Shown one piece after another: positions 1 to 15,546 of a stretch of DNA of 64,000 bases. Source of the stretch: Desulfovibrio desulfuricans (GTDB lineage Bacteria; Desulfobacterota; Desulfovibrionia; Desulfovibrionales; Desulfovibrionaceae). How positions within the stretch are numbered: position 1 is the first letter of the stretch; each line of letters begins with the position of its first letter. The notes beneath the pieces are model-generated. The model had not been told where the DNA came from. It was given only the letters and a program-made list of their open reading frames with translations, and ran no database searches. Where the stretch lies: positions 62,001 through 126,000 of the forward strand of contig SUVB01000058.1 in the NCBI GenBank assembly GCA_015062205.1, in the 5' to 3' direction. The translations under genes and the position numbers were made by a program.

Positions 1-381
1 GTTGACTTTGATAAAGCTGCGGCGCAGCTTGCCGCGTTCAATGCCCACGGCCTTGGCCAGCAGTTCCATCAGAGGGAAAAACAGGCGAATCGTCAGATGC
101 CGCACGCTTGAAACGCCGGGCAGGGGTTTGCCGGTATAGATGTGAAAAACAAGCGTCAGACACAGCCAGAGCAAGGCCAGCATACACACGGCGCCCACAG
201 TGATGCTCACGGCAGGAAGCCACGTGCCGGGCCGGACCAGGCCGGACCAGGGAAGTACAAAAAAAACGCCCGCCACAAGGCAGAGCAAAAGACAGGAGGC
301 GAGCATGAGCCCGATAAAAATGCGCTTGCGTGCGCCTCCATATTGTTCCGGCGGCAGAGAGAAGGGGGACTTGCGCAGCAT
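1..381 (-). CDS. DUF116 family membrane protein, 3' part outside the window
   Basis: This minus-strand reading frame starts with ATG at 379-381 and is open to the left edge, so only the first 127 residues are seen. Two hydrophobic segments lie at about residues 19-41 and 48-73. They are followed by a soluble stretch with ELLAKAVGIERGKLRRSFIK at about 104-123, the kind of sequence that opens the DUF116 domain. The family is of unknown function, usually has two N-terminal membrane helices and a cysteine-containing cytoplasmic part, and is often found next to fmt and def in deltaproteobacteria, as here. It begins 11 bp after the stop of the glycosyltransferase and is probably co-transcribed with it. 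The DUF116 call is from memory of the family plus context. Confidence 0.8.
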   Translation of the reverse strand, partial: MLRKSPFSLPPEQYGGARKRIFIGLMLASCLLLCLVAGVFFVLPWSGLVRPGTWLPAVSITVGAVCMLALLWLCLTLVFHIYTGKPLPGVSSVRHLTIRLFFPLMELLAKAVGIERGKLRRSFIKVN

Positions 382-392
382 TCGGCCTCTCC

Positions 393-2024
393 TCAGCCTG
401 CGGAGCTGTCCGCAGGCACGCGCGCGAGCAGGTCATGCTTGAGGCACCAGAGCGCGTAGCGTTCAAAAAGCTCGGCATCCAGACGGCTCCCTTCACGCAG
501 CTGCCGCACGGCGACAGGTTTGCGCGCGCGCACCAGCAGAGGGCGGATATCCTCCTCGGGAAAACCGAAACGAAAGGCGGCAAAGCTCTCCCAAGGGAGT
601 TCACGGTGCAGCAGAAGACTGCCCATCCCGGTGAGCGAAAGCCTGTCGTCATCAGCGAGATGCCCGCTGGCGAAGGGGGCAAACATGGCGCCGAAAGGCA
701 AAAACCGCGGATGGCGCGCCGCCCGCATGCGGTCTTCCGTTGCGCTGTCAACGGGACGGCTGCACAGCTCCGCCCACAGGGCAACCCAGCGTTGCACTGC
801 GGCATTCCAGGAAAAATGGCGCTGCGCACGTTCCCTGCCCGCCGCCCCCATCCGCCGACGAAGCGTCGAATCCCCTGCAAGCAACGCAATGGCTTCGGCA
901 AGGGCAGGAACGTCCACGCAGGTGCTCTGCCCCCGCAACAAATGGTACTGATTGTCAAAAAGCAGCATGGTCTGCATGTCCAGCAGGGGGGTGTCCGCAG
1001 GGGCCAGCGTGGGCACAAGCAGTCCTGTGACCATGTGCTCCACAATATCCCTGTAGCCGTCCCAGTCCGAAGCAATCACTGGCAGACCGGCCGCAAAGGC
1101 TTCCACAAGGGTAAGGCCGAAGGTTTCCTGAATATTGTCGGAAGGTGAAACAAAGATGTCGGCCGCCGCAAAAAGAGCATCCCTCTGCTCTTCCGTGGGA
1201 TTGGGCAGCATATGCACCGTAAGCCCGAAGCGCTGCGCAAGAATGGGCACAATCGCAAAAACAGGGTCGCTGTCGGGCGCAGCACCGGATACGGCAAGCG
1301 CAATATCCTGTTGCGGGCACAGTTCCCGCGCGCGGCGCATGGCCAAAAGCAGGGGCAGGGGGTCCATCTTGTCCACAGTGGTCATGCGCCCGAAGAGCAA
1401 AAGAAGCACACTGTCATCGCCGAGCCCCAGTTGCGGACGCATGCGGGAGCGCAAGTCCGCATCGCGTGAAGCAATGCGCAGGTCCGCACCCATGTGCATA
1501 ACTTCCAGAGCAGGCAGACGATAACCCGGCCCGTTGAGCGCCTCAAAACACCGGCCCAGCACTGCGCGGGCCGCAGAGGAATTGCAGCCCAACACGTCGC
1601 GCGGGCCCCAGCCGTCCCAGATATACCCCTGGAAACTGGAGGCGTAACGGGCGTAACTCAGGGTGTGGTTGGGCGCAGTCAGGGGGAAAAGGTCAGCTGA
1701 CAGACGATTGCGCGCCGCCGCAAGCAGCACAAAATCGTCAATAGGGTCGGAGAGGTGGCAGAGCGTAAACGCCGTCGAGTGCAAGGCCGCCAAAAGATCA
1801 ACACGCCGATGCGCCGTGACGGCCCCTCGCCGCAGGGCCGCAAGGCCCGCCTGTCTCGCCCAGAACTCTTCCAGATCACGCGGATTGTCCACAAAAAACT
1901 GGTAGCGGTCAAAGGGATCAAGCTCCAGCAGGGCGCGCATGAAACCGGCATTGGCCTGTTTGCGCCCGTTGATGGGCCCTCCCTCAAAAAAGGGATGAAG
2001 CGAAAGAAAGATGGAAGGGGGCAT
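393..2024 (-). CDS. GT4-family glycosyltransferase, 543 aa
   Basis: A GT-B fold glycosyltransferase that would move a sugar from an activated donor to an envelope or surface acceptor; neither donor nor acceptor can be read from the sequence. The C-terminal Rossmann half carries a clear EX7E element, QETFGLTLVEAFAAGLPVIA, at about residues 300-320. It is followed by ASDWDGYRDIVEHMVTGLLV, typical of family GT4. About 130 residues after the GT4 core do not match the core pattern and may be a family-specific tail. The start was chosen as the ATG before PPSIFLSLHPFFEGGPINGR, which resembles the glycine-rich N-terminal loop of this fold. The Shine-Dalgarno sequence is weak. A 243-bp spacer separates it from fmt, so it may have its own promoter. 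Confidence 0.85.
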   Translation of the reverse strand: MPPSIFLSLHPFFEGGPINGRKQANAGFMRALLELDPFDRYQFFVDNPRDLEEFWARQAGLAALRRGAVTAHRRVDLLAALHSTAFTLCHLSDPIDDFVLLAAARNRLSADLFPLTAPNHTLSYARYASSFQGYIWDGWGPRDVLGCNSSAARAVLGRCFEALNGPGYRLPALEVMHMGADLRIASRDADLRSRMRPQLGLGDDSVLLLLFGRMTTVDKMDPLPLLLAMRRARELCPQQDIALAVSGAAPDSDPVFAIVPILAQRFGLTVHMLPNPTEEQRDALFAAADIFVSPSDNIQETFGLTLVEAFAAGLPVIASDWDGYRDIVEHMVTGLLVPTLAPADTPLLDMQTMLLFDNQYHLLRGQSTCVDVPALAEAIALLAGDSTLRRRMGAAGRERAQRHFSWNAAVQRWVALWAELCSRPVDSATEDRMRAARHPRFLPFGAMFAPFASGHLADDDRLSLTGMGSLLLHRELPWESFAAFRFGFPEEDIRPLLVRARKPVAVRQLREGSRLDAELFERYALWCLKHDLLARVPADSSAG

Positions 2025-2267
2025 GTCGTTCCCGCAGCAGGTTGGATCTGTCCGGCCGTACAGCCGGCATTTTTGGAGGAGGCAACAGTGCCCCGCCTAT
2101 CCCCGAGAAAGGGAAAAACGGGCGTATAGTAAAATTTGGGCCACAATCACCGTGTACCGTGCGAAAGCGGCGCGCACAGGAACTGCATCGGAAAAAGAAA
2201 AAAATGACCTGTATCGCCTGCCCGGCAGAAAAGGACATCCGGAGCGGCAAAATGCGACGCCTACGCC

Positions 2268-3275
2268 CTATTCCCCGGCCAGCGGGGCATGCGCAACCCC
2301 GCAAAAACCCTGCGGCGCGCCACGCAGCGCTCCGTTGAGCAAATCACGGCACGTCATGTCCTTCTTGCCCTGCGGCCGAACCATGGAAAGCTCATACCAG
2401 CAGTCGGCGCAGGCAATGCTCAAACCCGCAGCGTCACGCCGCAGCGTGCCGGGAGCCGCGCTGCCGGTCGCCGCCCCGATTTTTCCCGGCGCAATGCACA
2501 GGGAAAGCGGCGCAAAAACGGCATCACCTGCCGGTTCAAGCACCACGCGCGCCCCCGGGCGGGGCGTCACGCCGCGGACGCGGGCGTGCACCTGCGCCGC
2601 CGGACGGCTCCAGTCCACAAAGCCGTCTTCCTTGGCAATCTTGGGCGCGTAGGTCACCAGGCTCTCGTCCTGCTCCACGGGCCTGGCCCTGCCGTCCACA
2701 ATGTCGTCCAGCACGCGGACAAGCAGGTCAGCCCCCCGCCCGGCAAGGGCGTCGTGCAGCGTGCCCGCCGTATGTTCGCCCACAGGCAGGCTGTCAGCCG
2801 CGAATATCGGGCCGGAATCCAGCTTGAGGGTGACGCGCATGATGGTGACCCCGGCCACGGCGCCGGACCGCCAGCTGTCCATGACGGCGCGCTGAATGGG
2901 GGCCGCGCCGCGGTAGGCAGGCAACAGCGAGGCATGCACATTGACGCACTCCAGACGCGGCATATCAAGCACTGCCTGGGGCAAAATCATGCCGTAGGCG
3001 GCCACGGCAATGACATCAGGCCTGAGCGCGGCCAGCCTTTCCTGTTCCTCAGGGCTTTTCAGGCTCAGGGGCTGGAAAACGGGATATCCCAGCGCAAGGG
3101 CAAGTTTCTTCACGGGCGGCATGCGCAACCTGTGCCCGCGCCCGGCCGGGCGGTCAGGCTGCGTGTATACGCCCGCGATCTCCCCGCGTTGCCAGGCCGC
3201 CAGCCGTTCTAGACTGACGGCGGCAAACTCGGGCGTACCCATGAACACTATCCGGCATTTCTGCGCTTGAGCCAT
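2268..3275 (-). CDS. fmt: Methionyl-tRNA formyltransferase
   Basis: Formylates the amino group of Met-tRNA(fMet) using 10-formyltetrahydrofolate, which makes the initiator for bacterial translation. At 335 residues it has the usual two-domain size. The N-terminal formyltransferase domain starts with RIVFMGTPEFAA. The active-site block NVHASLLPAYRGAAPIQ gives Asn112 and His114, and Asp153 in TLKLDSGPIF completes the catalytic set. The C-terminal OB-like tRNA-binding domain follows. The ATG at 3275 lies inside the end of def, giving a 28-nt overlap in another frame; no later in-frame start would keep the first beta strand. Co-expression with def is the normal arrangement, because deformylase removes the group this enzyme adds. 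Confidence 0.97.
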   Translation of the reverse strand: MAQAQKCRIVFMGTPEFAAVSLERLAAWQRGEIAGVYTQPDRPAGRGHRLRMPPVKKLALALGYPVFQPLSLKSPEEQERLAALRPDVIAVAAYGMILPQAVLDMPRLECVNVHASLLPAYRGAAPIQRAVMDSWRSGAVAGVTIMRVTLKLDSGPIFAADSLPVGEHTAGTLHDALAGRGADLLVRVLDDIVDGRARPVEQDESLVTYAPKIAKEDGFVDWSRPAAQVHARVRGVTPRPGARVVLEPAGDAVFAPLSLCIAPGKIGAATGSAAPGTLRRDAAGLSIACADCWYELSMVRPQGKKDMTCRDLLNGALRGAPQGFCGVAHAPLAGE

Positions 3276-3766
3276 TTCTTCACCTTGCCGTCGTACAGGG
3301 TGCGCCGCAGACGACTGATCCTGTCAATAAACAAAATGCCGTCCAGATGGTCATATTCATGCTGCACGACAATGGCGTCAAAGCCGTCAAGGTCCTCGTC
3401 AATAAGGGCGCCGTCAAGGTCCTGCGCATGCAGGCGCGCCTTGCTCATGCGTTTCACATCGGCCCTGTAGTTCATGGGCACGGAAAGGCAGCCCTCCTGC
3501 TCGCTGAGGACCTCCTCGCCGCCAAGCGTCAACACGGGGTTGACGAGCACGCGCGGCCTTTTTTCCTCATCCTTGCCCGCCGGATCCATGACAAGCATGC
3601 GGATATTCCTGCCCACCTGCGGCGCGGCAAGGCCCACACCGGGGGCGGCGTACATGGTTTCCAGCATGTCCGCCGCCAGCTGACGAATCTCGTCCGTCAC
3701 GGCCTCCACGGGCTCGCAGACCTGTTTGAGGCGCGGATCAGGATAGGTGACAATATCAAGTATCAT
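3248..3766 (-). CDS. def: Peptide deformylase
   Basis: Removes the N-formyl group from nascent proteins. The 172-residue protein has all three family motifs: GVGLAAPQ at 43-50, EGCLS at 91-95 and QHEYDH at 135-140. Cys93, His136 and His140 are the metal ligands and Glu137 is the catalytic base. The start is the ATG at 3766, which opens with MILDIVTYPDPRL, the standard family N terminus. A longer upstream frame exists but only reads through aspS. Spacing to aspS is 11 bp and the 3' end overlaps fmt by 28 nt. The lysine/arginine-rich C terminus is encoded within the overlap. Confidence 0.97.
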   Translation of the reverse strand: MILDIVTYPDPRLKQVCEPVEAVTDEIRQLAADMLETMYAAPGVGLAAPQVGRNIRMLVMDPAGKDEEKRPRVLVNPVLTLGGEEVLSEQEGCLSVPMNYRADVKRMSKARLHAQDLDGALIDEDLDGFDAIVVQHEYDHLDGILFIDRISRLRRTLYDGKVKKWLKRRNAG

Positions 3767-3777
3767 GCCCTGCCCGC

Positions 3778-5641
<1,864 letters not shown>

Positions 5642-5649
<8 letters not shown>

Positions 5650-6901
5650 TGCTGTCGGTTCCCGTTTGGAGGTGATGGAGCGCGGCGGCCTGCGGCACGC
5701 TTTCCTGTCTGCCGTTTTCCAGATCCTTGATAACTACGCTGCGGGCAGCGGCCTCGTCCGGCCCGATAATCAGGCACTTCCGCGCGCCGGATTTGCCCGC
5801 CTGACGCATGAGGCTCCTGAAGCCGCTCTCACTGAAATTCATTTCGCCCGTCAGGCCGCCGTCACGCAACCGCTGCGCCAGCAGCCAGCCCTGCTCGCGG
5901 CTTGTCGCGTCCATGGCCACAAGATAAAAATCCTTTTGCCGCTGCGGCGCGTCCCCCAGCATGAGGGCCAGCCGCTCCATGCCGCAGGCGAAACCCACGC
6001 CGGGCACATCCGGCCCGCCCAGGCTTTTGATCAGCCCGTCGTACCGGCCGCCGCCGGCCACGGCCGCCTGCGCGCCGATGCTTCCGCTTACCACCTCGAA
6101 GGTGGTGCGGCAATAGTAGTCCAGCCCGCGCACAAGCCTGTGGTCCAGCTCGTACTTCAGGCCCCGTCCTTCCAGCAGGCGCAGCACCGTGTCGAAATGG
6201 GCCCGGCACTCCGGGCAGTTGTAATCCAGCAGTTTCGGCGCCCTGTCCGTAAGTTCGCGACAGCCGGGCTGCTTGCAGTCCAGCACGCGCAGGGGGTTGG
6301 TCTGCGCGCGGCGGGAGCAGTCTTCACAGAGGCAGGCGCTGTCCACGCTCCTGAGGTAGGCCAGCAGGGCATCCTTGAACCGGGGACGGCATGCGGCGCA
6401 GCCCAGCGAATTGATGTGCAGCACAACGTCCTTGAGGCCCAGCTTGTCGAGAAACCCCAGGAGCATGCTGATAAGTTCCGCATCGGCAAAAGGGCTGTGG
6501 CTGCCCAGACATTCGCAGTTGATCTGGTGGAACTGGCGCATGCGGCCTTTTTGCGGGCGCTCGTAGCGGAACATGGGGCCGGTGGTGAACAGGCGGCTCA
6601 CCGGTTCCCTGTTGGCCAGCCCGCTTTCAATATAGGCGCGCATGACGCCTGCCGTGGCTTCGGGCCGCAGGGTCAGGGAGCGGCCTTTGCGGTCGGGAAA
6701 GGTGTACATCTCTTTCTGGACCACATCCGTCTCCTCGCCGATGGAGCGCTGGAACAGTTCAGTGAACTCCATAAGCGGCGTGCGCAGTTCCACAAAGCCG
6801 CAACGGCCAAAAACCTCCCGCGCCGTGTTCTCCATGCGGGTGAACACGTCGCTCTCCGGCGGAAACATGTCCGCAAAACCCTTGATGCGTGACGTACTCA
6901 T
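5642..6901 (-). CDS. hisS: Histidyl-tRNA synthetase
   Basis: Class II synthetase that attaches histidine to tRNA(His). The 419-residue length is normal for the bacterial enzyme. Visible elements are the N terminus [13 protein letters not shown], motif 2 [14 protein letters not shown], the histidine-binding loops [13 protein letters not shown] and [14 protein letters not shown], motif 3 [15 protein letters not shown], and a C-terminal anticodon-binding domain. It sits between purF (42-bp gap) and aspS (8-nt overlap), so translation of hisS and aspS is probably coupled. The start is an ATG preceded by AAGG about ten bases upstream. Confidence 0.97.
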
Positions 6902-6943
6902 ATCGTTGCCTTATTCCGTGGGCGGGCCCTGGAAGTTCGTCTT

Positions 6944-8347
6944 CTACCGTCCCCCACAGGAGGATTCAAGCTGAAACTTGCCGCCGCAGCCCTCGCAGGG
7001 CACAGGGTAGTTGCCGTCAAAGCAGGCCATGCAATAGCTGTCCGGCTTACGCACGGAGCCCAACAGCCCCTCAATGCTCAGATAGTGCAGGGAGTCCACA
7101 TCCAGACGGCGACGGATATCCTCCAGTTCGTAGCGGGCGGCAATGAGCTCACCGCGCGAGGAGAAATCAATGCCGTAATGGCAGGGAAACTTCACGGGCG
7201 GGCTGGAAATGCGGATGTGCACCTCGCGCGCGCCCAGCTCGCGCAGTTTTTTGACGCGCGTGGTCATGGTGGTGCCGCGCACGATGCTGTCGTCAATGAT
7301 GCAGATACGCTTGCCCTCGATGACTTCCTTCACCGGGTTGATCTTCACCCGCACGCCAAAGCTGCGCATGCTCTGGGAGGGCTGGATGAAGGTGCGCCCC
7401 ACATAGTGGTTGCGGATCATGGCGTGTTCGTACGGCAGGCCGGAACGCTGGGCAAAACCCAGGGCCGGATAGATGCCGGAATCAGGGAAGGGCATGACAA
7501 AATCCACGTCCGGCGTGGATTCCTCCGCCAGATTCCAGCCCATTTTCTTGCGGCAGAGATAGACCTGCTCGTCAAAGATGCAGGAATCCGGCCGGGCAAA
7601 ATAGACCAGTTCAAAAATGCACTGGCGCGGCTTTTTGGGCAGCGGTTCCAGCAGATATTCACTGCGCACGTCGCCATCCTGCACAATGACGATTTCGCCC
7701 GGTTCCACACTGCGTTCGAATCGCGCTTCCAGCAGATCAAAAGCGCAGGTTTCGGAGGCGAACACGGGGCTGCCGTCCATGTAGCCGAAAGCCAGGGGGT
7801 GGAAGCCGTGCGGGTCGCGCACGGCAGCCATGACGCCGTCGGCCATGACCACGAGACTGTAAGCCCCGCGCACGCGGGCGCAGGCCTCCTTGACGGCGCC
7901 CGGCAGGTTGTTGTGCCTGAGCGCCCGCACAATGAGGTGCATGAACACTTCCGTGTCATTGCCCGTGGAAAAGATGGCCCCCTCTTCCTCCAGATCTTCG
8001 CGCAGCTGCGCGGCATTGACCAGATTGCCGTTATGGGCCAGCACCACGTCATGCCCTTGGAAATGCACGCAGAAGGGCTGGGCGTTGTTGCCCACGGAAC
8101 GGCCCGTGGTGGAATAGCGCACATGACCGACGGCCATGCGCCCCGGCAGGGCCTGCAGGTCGGCCTCGGAAAATACGTCCGGCACCAGTCCCATGCGCTT
8201 GTGCTCATGGGCGGCGCTGCCGTCCCACGTGACGATGCCCGCGCTTTCCTGCCCGCGATGCTGCTGCGCGTACAGGCCGAAATAGGCCAGGCGCGCCGCC
8301 TCCTCGTGGTCATAAATGCCGAACACGCCGCAATCATGCTTGATCAT
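6944..8347 (-). CDS. purF: Amidophosphoribosyltransferase, [4Fe-4S] type
   Basis: First committed enzyme of purine synthesis: it uses glutamine to turn PRPP into phosphoribosylamine. The N-terminal glutaminase starts at Cys6 in MIKHDCGVFGIYD, so a five-residue propeptide must be removed to expose the cysteine nucleophile, as in the Bacillus-type enzyme. The phosphoribosyltransferase half has the PRPP loop RICIIDDSIVRGTT. Cysteines in QCIFELVYF, PPVKFPCHYGIDF and SYCMACFDGNYPVP match the four iron-sulfur ligands of the Bacillus subtilis enzyme, which fits an anaerobe. The enzyme is 467 residues. It lies 44 bp from a TPR lipoprotein gene and 42 bp before hisS. Confidence 0.96.
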   Translation of the reverse strand: MIKHDCGVFGIYDHEEAARLAYFGLYAQQHRGQESAGIVTWDGSAAHEHKRMGLVPDVFSEADLQALPGRMAVGHVRYSTTGRSVGNNAQPFCVHFQGHDVVLAHNGNLVNAAQLREDLEEEGAIFSTGNDTEVFMHLIVRALRHNNLPGAVKEACARVRGAYSLVVMADGVMAAVRDPHGFHPLAFGYMDGSPVFASETCAFDLLEARFERSVEPGEIVIVQDGDVRSEYLLEPLPKKPRQCIFELVYFARPDSCIFDEQVYLCRKKMGWNLAEESTPDVDFVMPFPDSGIYPALGFAQRSGLPYEHAMIRNHYVGRTFIQPSQSMRSFGVRVKINPVKEVIEGKRICIIDDSIVRGTTMTTRVKKLRELGAREVHIRISSPPVKFPCHYGIDFSSRGELIAARYELEDIRRRLDVDSLHYLSIEGLLGSVRKPDSYCMACFDGNYPVPCEGCGGKFQLESSCGGR

Positions 8348-8391
8348 AGGCCGTTCTTCTTCATGTTGAAACCGTTACCCGGCATCTGCCG

Positions 8392-9189
8392 CTACTTTGT
8401 CTTTTTGCGCAGTTTCGCAATGCGTTTATCAATGACGGACGGATTGGGGTACGCGCCGCGCGCCTGTTCAAAGGCCTTCAGGGCTTCCTCGTTCCTGCCG
8501 AGCTGTTCCAGCGCATCCGCCAGCAGATATCCCGTCATGCCCCGAAGGGATTCCTCCGGCCGGCTTTCAAAAATATGCCCGCACAGGTCAAGCACATCCT
8601 GCCAACGCTCCCTGGCCATGCTCTGATCGGCCAGGTCATACATGCACAGAATCTTGTCTCGGGCCGCCAGGGGCAGCGCCAGACACTGCCGCAGGGCGCT
8701 TTCCCCGGCGTCAAAACGTCGCAGGCGCAGCTGCATGGCCGCCAGCCGGCGGTAACCCTCCACCTGATGCTGCGCGCCCAGACCGCGCAGACCCACATAC
8801 ATATTCCACGCCTCGGCCGCGCGTTCGTAACGTCGCAGGCGCTCGGCGCATTCACCCATGCGGTGCAGCACTTCAGCGCTTCTGGCGTCATCATCCGCAA
8901 ATTCGGCCAGCATGGTTTCCAACACGTCCAGTTCGGCGCGCGTCTCCTGCCCACCGGCATTAAGCGCGGTCAAAAGATAATTCCATGCTTCCCAGCGCGC
9001 GCCGACATCGTGCGCCTCACGCAGATAACGCTCAAGCAGCCGTTCGGCAAGCAGCCAGTCGTGCCGGGCCAGCGCCGTGCGGGCGGCGGCAATATCGTCG
9101 GCAGGGAGCCCTGCGTCGCTGCAGGCTCCGAGCAGGCCTGCGGGCCACAATGCCAGGCAAAGCGCCGCAACGCGCAGAATTTCCTTCAT
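8392..9189 (-). CDS. TPR-repeat lipoprotein, 265 aa
   Basis: A predicted lipoprotein: a signal sequence of about 22 residues ends in the lipobox LLGAC, with Cys23 as the acylated residue. The rest is alpha-helical with several tetratricopeptide-like pairs, for example RYERAAEAWNMYVGLRGLGA and GRNEEALKAFEQARGAYPNP near the C terminus. Such proteins usually act as scaffolds at the outer membrane; the BamD/YfgL kind of role is only an analogy. The ATG at 9189 was chosen because it opens directly on the signal peptide; a longer frame upstream only reads into gyrA. It lies 37 bp after gyrA and 44 bp before purF, so it is probably in the same transcript. I do not recognise a named gene. Confidence 0.85.
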   Translation of the reverse strand: MKEILRVAALCLALWPAGLLGACSDAGLPADDIAAARTALARHDWLLAERLLERYLREAHDVGARWEAWNYLLTALNAGGQETRAELDVLETMLAEFADDDARSAEVLHRMGECAERLRRYERAAEAWNMYVGLRGLGAQHQVEGYRRLAAMQLRLRRFDAGESALRQCLALPLAARDKILCMYDLADQSMARERWQDVLDLCGHIFESRPEESLRGMTGYLLADALEQLGRNEEALKAFEQARGAYPNPSVIDKRIAKLRKKTK

Positions 9190-9226
9190 CGCGCCGCGTC
9201 CTGACCCCGCAGCCCGAAGACCGGGC

Positions 9227-11785
9227 CTAGGCCTCATCGGGGTTTTCTTCCGCGCCGCGTTCCTCCGGAACGCCTTCCACGCTGCCGGCCTGTTGCGGCG
9301 CGGACGCGGCGGCGTCAATTTCCTCCATTTCCGCGCCCGCGTCGCGACCGGTCTGCCCGCCCTCATCCACGCGGTCAAATCCCACCACGCGCGCGCCCTC
9401 GTCCAAGCGCACCAGCATGACGCCCATGGTGGCCCGGCCCTTGCTGCGCACGTCGTCCACGCCGATGCGCACAACCTTGTTGGCCGAAGTCAATAGAATA
9501 AGGCCGTCATTGTCGCGCACGGGCATGGCCCCCACCACGGGGCCGGTCTTGGCCGTCACCTTGAAGTTGATGATGCCCTTGCCGCCGCGCGACTGCAGAC
9601 GGTACAGTTCGACGCCGGTTCGCTTGCCGTAGCCGTTGGCGGAAATGGACATGATCTCCGTGGACTGGTCCACATCCTTGATGATAACGCCCGCCACCAC
9701 ACAATCGCTGCGGCGCAGGGCAATGCCCTTGACGCCCGTGGCCACGCGGCCCATAGGCCGCACGTCATTGCAGGAAAAGCGGATGGCATAGCCGTCGGCT
9801 GTGGCCAGCACAATATGGCTGTTGTCGCGGACGGGGCGCACCACCACCAGTTCGTCGTCCTCGCGCAGACCCACAGCCATGAGGCCGGTCTTGCGGCAGC
9901 GGGCGTACAGCGAGGCCGAGGAACGCTTGACCATGCCTCTCCTGGTGATAAAGAGGAAAAACTTGTCTTCCGCAAACTCGCGCAGCGCCAGCACCGTGGT
10001 CACCCACTCCCCTTCCTCCAGGGGCAGCAGGTTGTTGATGTGCACGCCCTTGGCCGTACGGCTGCCCTCGGGCACCTGGTGCACCTTGAGCTGATGCATG
10101 CGCCCCTTGTTGGTGAACAGGCAGAGATACTGGTGGTTGGTGGTGGTCAGGAATTCCTGCACATAGTCGTCTTCGGAGGTGTGCAGGGCCGCAATGCCCT
10201 TGCCGCCGCGCTTCTGCTGCTGATAGTTCTCAAGCCCGGTACGCTTCATGTAGCCGCGCCGCGAAAGTGTGATGACCACTTCGTCGTCGGGAATGAGATC
10301 TTCCACGTCGATGTCCGCAAAGGCGTCATGCAGCACTTCCGTGCGGCGGGGCGTGGCAAAGGTGTCGCGCAACTCGGCTATTTCACGCTTGAGCTCGCCG
10401 CGCAGCACTTCGGGGTTGTCCAGAATGGACTTGTAGAATTCAATCTTCTGCAGCAGGTCCTTGTACTCGGCCATGAGTTCCTCGCGCTGCAGGCCGGTGA
10501 GACGCTGCAGACGCATGTCGAGAATGGCCCGGGCCTGCACTTCGGAAAGCTCGAAGCGGGCCATCAGGGAGGCGCGCGCCTCGTCCGGGCTGGCGGAGGC
10601 GCGGATGAGCCGCACCACTTCGTCGATATTGTCGATAGCGATGCGCAGCCCTTCCAGAATATGCGCGCGGGCCTCGGCCTTCTCCAGGTCGTACCGGGTG
10701 CGGCGGATGACCACCTCGCGGCGATGGTCCACAAAGCAGGTCAGCGCGCTCTTGAGGTTCAGCAGCTGCGGGCGGTTGTCCACCACGGCCAGCATGTTGA
10801 TGCCGAAGCTTGTTTCCAGCGGGGTGTACTTGTACAGGGCGTTGACGACAATGTCCGGAATGGTGCCGCGCTTGAGGTCGATGACCACGCGGATGCCCTT
10901 GCGGTCGGATTCGTCGCGCAGGTCGGAAACGCCGTCTATCTTACGGTCATTGACCAGGGCCGCAATCTTTTCCACCAGCACGGACTTGTTCAGACCGAAG
11001 GGAATCTCCTTGATGACGATGGCCTGCGCGCCCTTCTTGCGGTCCTCCACCTCCAGGCGGCCGCGCACCTTTACCGTGCCGCGCCCGGTATGATAGGCGT
11101 CGTACAGGCCCTTGCCCGTGTAGATGATGCCCCTGGTGGGGAAATCCGGCCCCTTCACAAAGTCCATCAGCTCGTCAATGCTGCACTGGGGATTGTCCAG
11201 CAGCAGCTGAATGGCGTCGCACAGCTCGCCCAGATTGTGAGGCGGAATATTGGTGGCCATGCCCACGGCAATGCCCGAGCTGCCGTTGAGCAGCAGATTG
11301 GGCACCTTGGTGGGCATTACCGTGGGCTCCTGCAACGTGTTGTCGTAGTTGGGCCTGAAGTCCACGGTATTTTTGTCGAGATCGTTGAGAAATTCCTGCG
11401 CCAGACGCGACATGCGCACTTCGGTGTAACGCATGGCCGCCGCGGCGTCGCCGTCAATGGAGCCGAAGTTGCCCTGACCGTCCACCAGCGGATCGCGCAT
11501 GGAGAAATCCTGCGCCATGCGCACGATGGCGTCATAGACCGCCGAATCGCCGTGCGGGTGGTATTTGCCGATGACGTCGCCGACAATGCGGGCGGATTTC
11601 TTGTGCGGACGGTTCCAGTTGTTGCCCAGCTCGTACTGCGCGAACATGATGCGCCGGTGCACCGGCTTCAGACCGTCGCGCGCGTCGGGAATGGCGCGCC
11701 CGATGATCACCGAAAGCGAATACTCCAGATAGGACTGGCGCAGTTCTTTCTCAATGCTGACTTGCGTGATGTCTGTCTCTGCCAT
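9227..11785 (-). CDS. gyrA: DNA gyrase subunit A
   Basis: Breakage-reunion subunit of DNA gyrase, which introduces negative supercoils with GyrB. The active-site tyrosine is Tyr120 in AMRYTEV. The quinolone-resistance region reads [10 protein letters not shown], with Ser81 and Asp85 at the positions equivalent to E. coli 83 and 87, so it looks wild type. The C-terminal wrapping domain has a GyrA box [14 protein letters not shown] and ends in an acidic tail. The start chosen is the ATG at 11785 ([20 protein letters not shown]), which has GCAGGT upstream; a frame 12 codons longer has no family support. The protein is 852 residues. It follows gyrB by 57 bp. Confidence 0.97.
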   Translation of the reverse strand: MAETDITQVSIEKELRQSYLEYSLSVIIGRAIPDARDGLKPVHRRIMFAQYELGNNWNRPHKKSARIVGDVIGKYHPHGDSAVYDAIVRMAQDFSMRDPLVDGQGNFGSIDGDAAAAMRYTEVRMSRLAQEFLNDLDKNTVDFRPNYDNTLQEPTVMPTKVPNLLLNGSSGIAVGMATNIPPHNLGELCDAIQLLLDNPQCSIDELMDFVKGPDFPTRGIIYTGKGLYDAYHTGRGTVKVRGRLEVEDRKKGAQAIVIKEIPFGLNKSVLVEKIAALVNDRKIDGVSDLRDESDRKGIRVVIDLKRGTIPDIVVNALYKYTPLETSFGINMLAVVDNRPQLLNLKSALTCFVDHRREVVIRRTRYDLEKAEARAHILEGLRIAIDNIDEVVRLIRASASPDEARASLMARFELSEVQARAILDMRLQRLTGLQREELMAEYKDLLQKIEFYKSILDNPEVLRGELKREIAELRDTFATPRRTEVLHDAFADIDVEDLIPDDEVVITLSRRGYMKRTGLENYQQQKRGGKGIAALHTSEDDYVQEFLTTTNHQYLCLFTNKGRMHQLKVHQVPEGSRTAKGVHINNLLPLEEGEWVTTVLALREFAEDKFFLFITRRGMVKRSSASLYARCRKTGLMAVGLREDDELVVVRPVRDNSHIVLATADGYAIRFSCNDVRPMGRVATGVKGIALRRSDCVVAGVIIKDVDQSTEIMSISANGYGKRTGVELYRLQSRGGKGIINFKVTAKTGPVVGAMPVRDNDGLILLTSANKVVRIGVDDVRSKGRATMGVMLVRLDEGARVVGFDRVDEGGQTGRDAGAEMEEIDAAASAPQQAGSVEGVPEERGAEENPDEA

Positions 11786-11842
11786 GTATGACCTGCCGAT
11801 ATGATGTTTCCTGCGCGTCACCTAGGTAACCAGGCGTGAGGC

Positions 11843-15402
<3,560 letters not shown>

Positions 15403-15546
15403 AGAATTATCCTTGCTATTAAACGTTGCTCATATGTTGAAAACTATTGCAACTCACTGCCGTTACAGGAAAAAAAAACTACATTTCGGTAACGTGCAGG
15501 AAACGTCGGAAACATTTGCCGGGGTGTTGCCGCCCCCGACGGGCGG

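Noticed and set aside
9815..11791. Long plus-strand reading frames over gyrA, and likewise over gyrB (12,011-14,251) and rpsA (43,056-45,083)
   Set aside because: They lie opposite certain genes, have no recognisable motifs and no ribosome sites, and follow from the codon bias of the real gene in a GC-rich genome.
15403..15546. DnaA-box cluster in the dnaA-dnaN gap
   Set aside because: Only weak partial matches (such as TTATCCTTG) were found, and no group of boxes.
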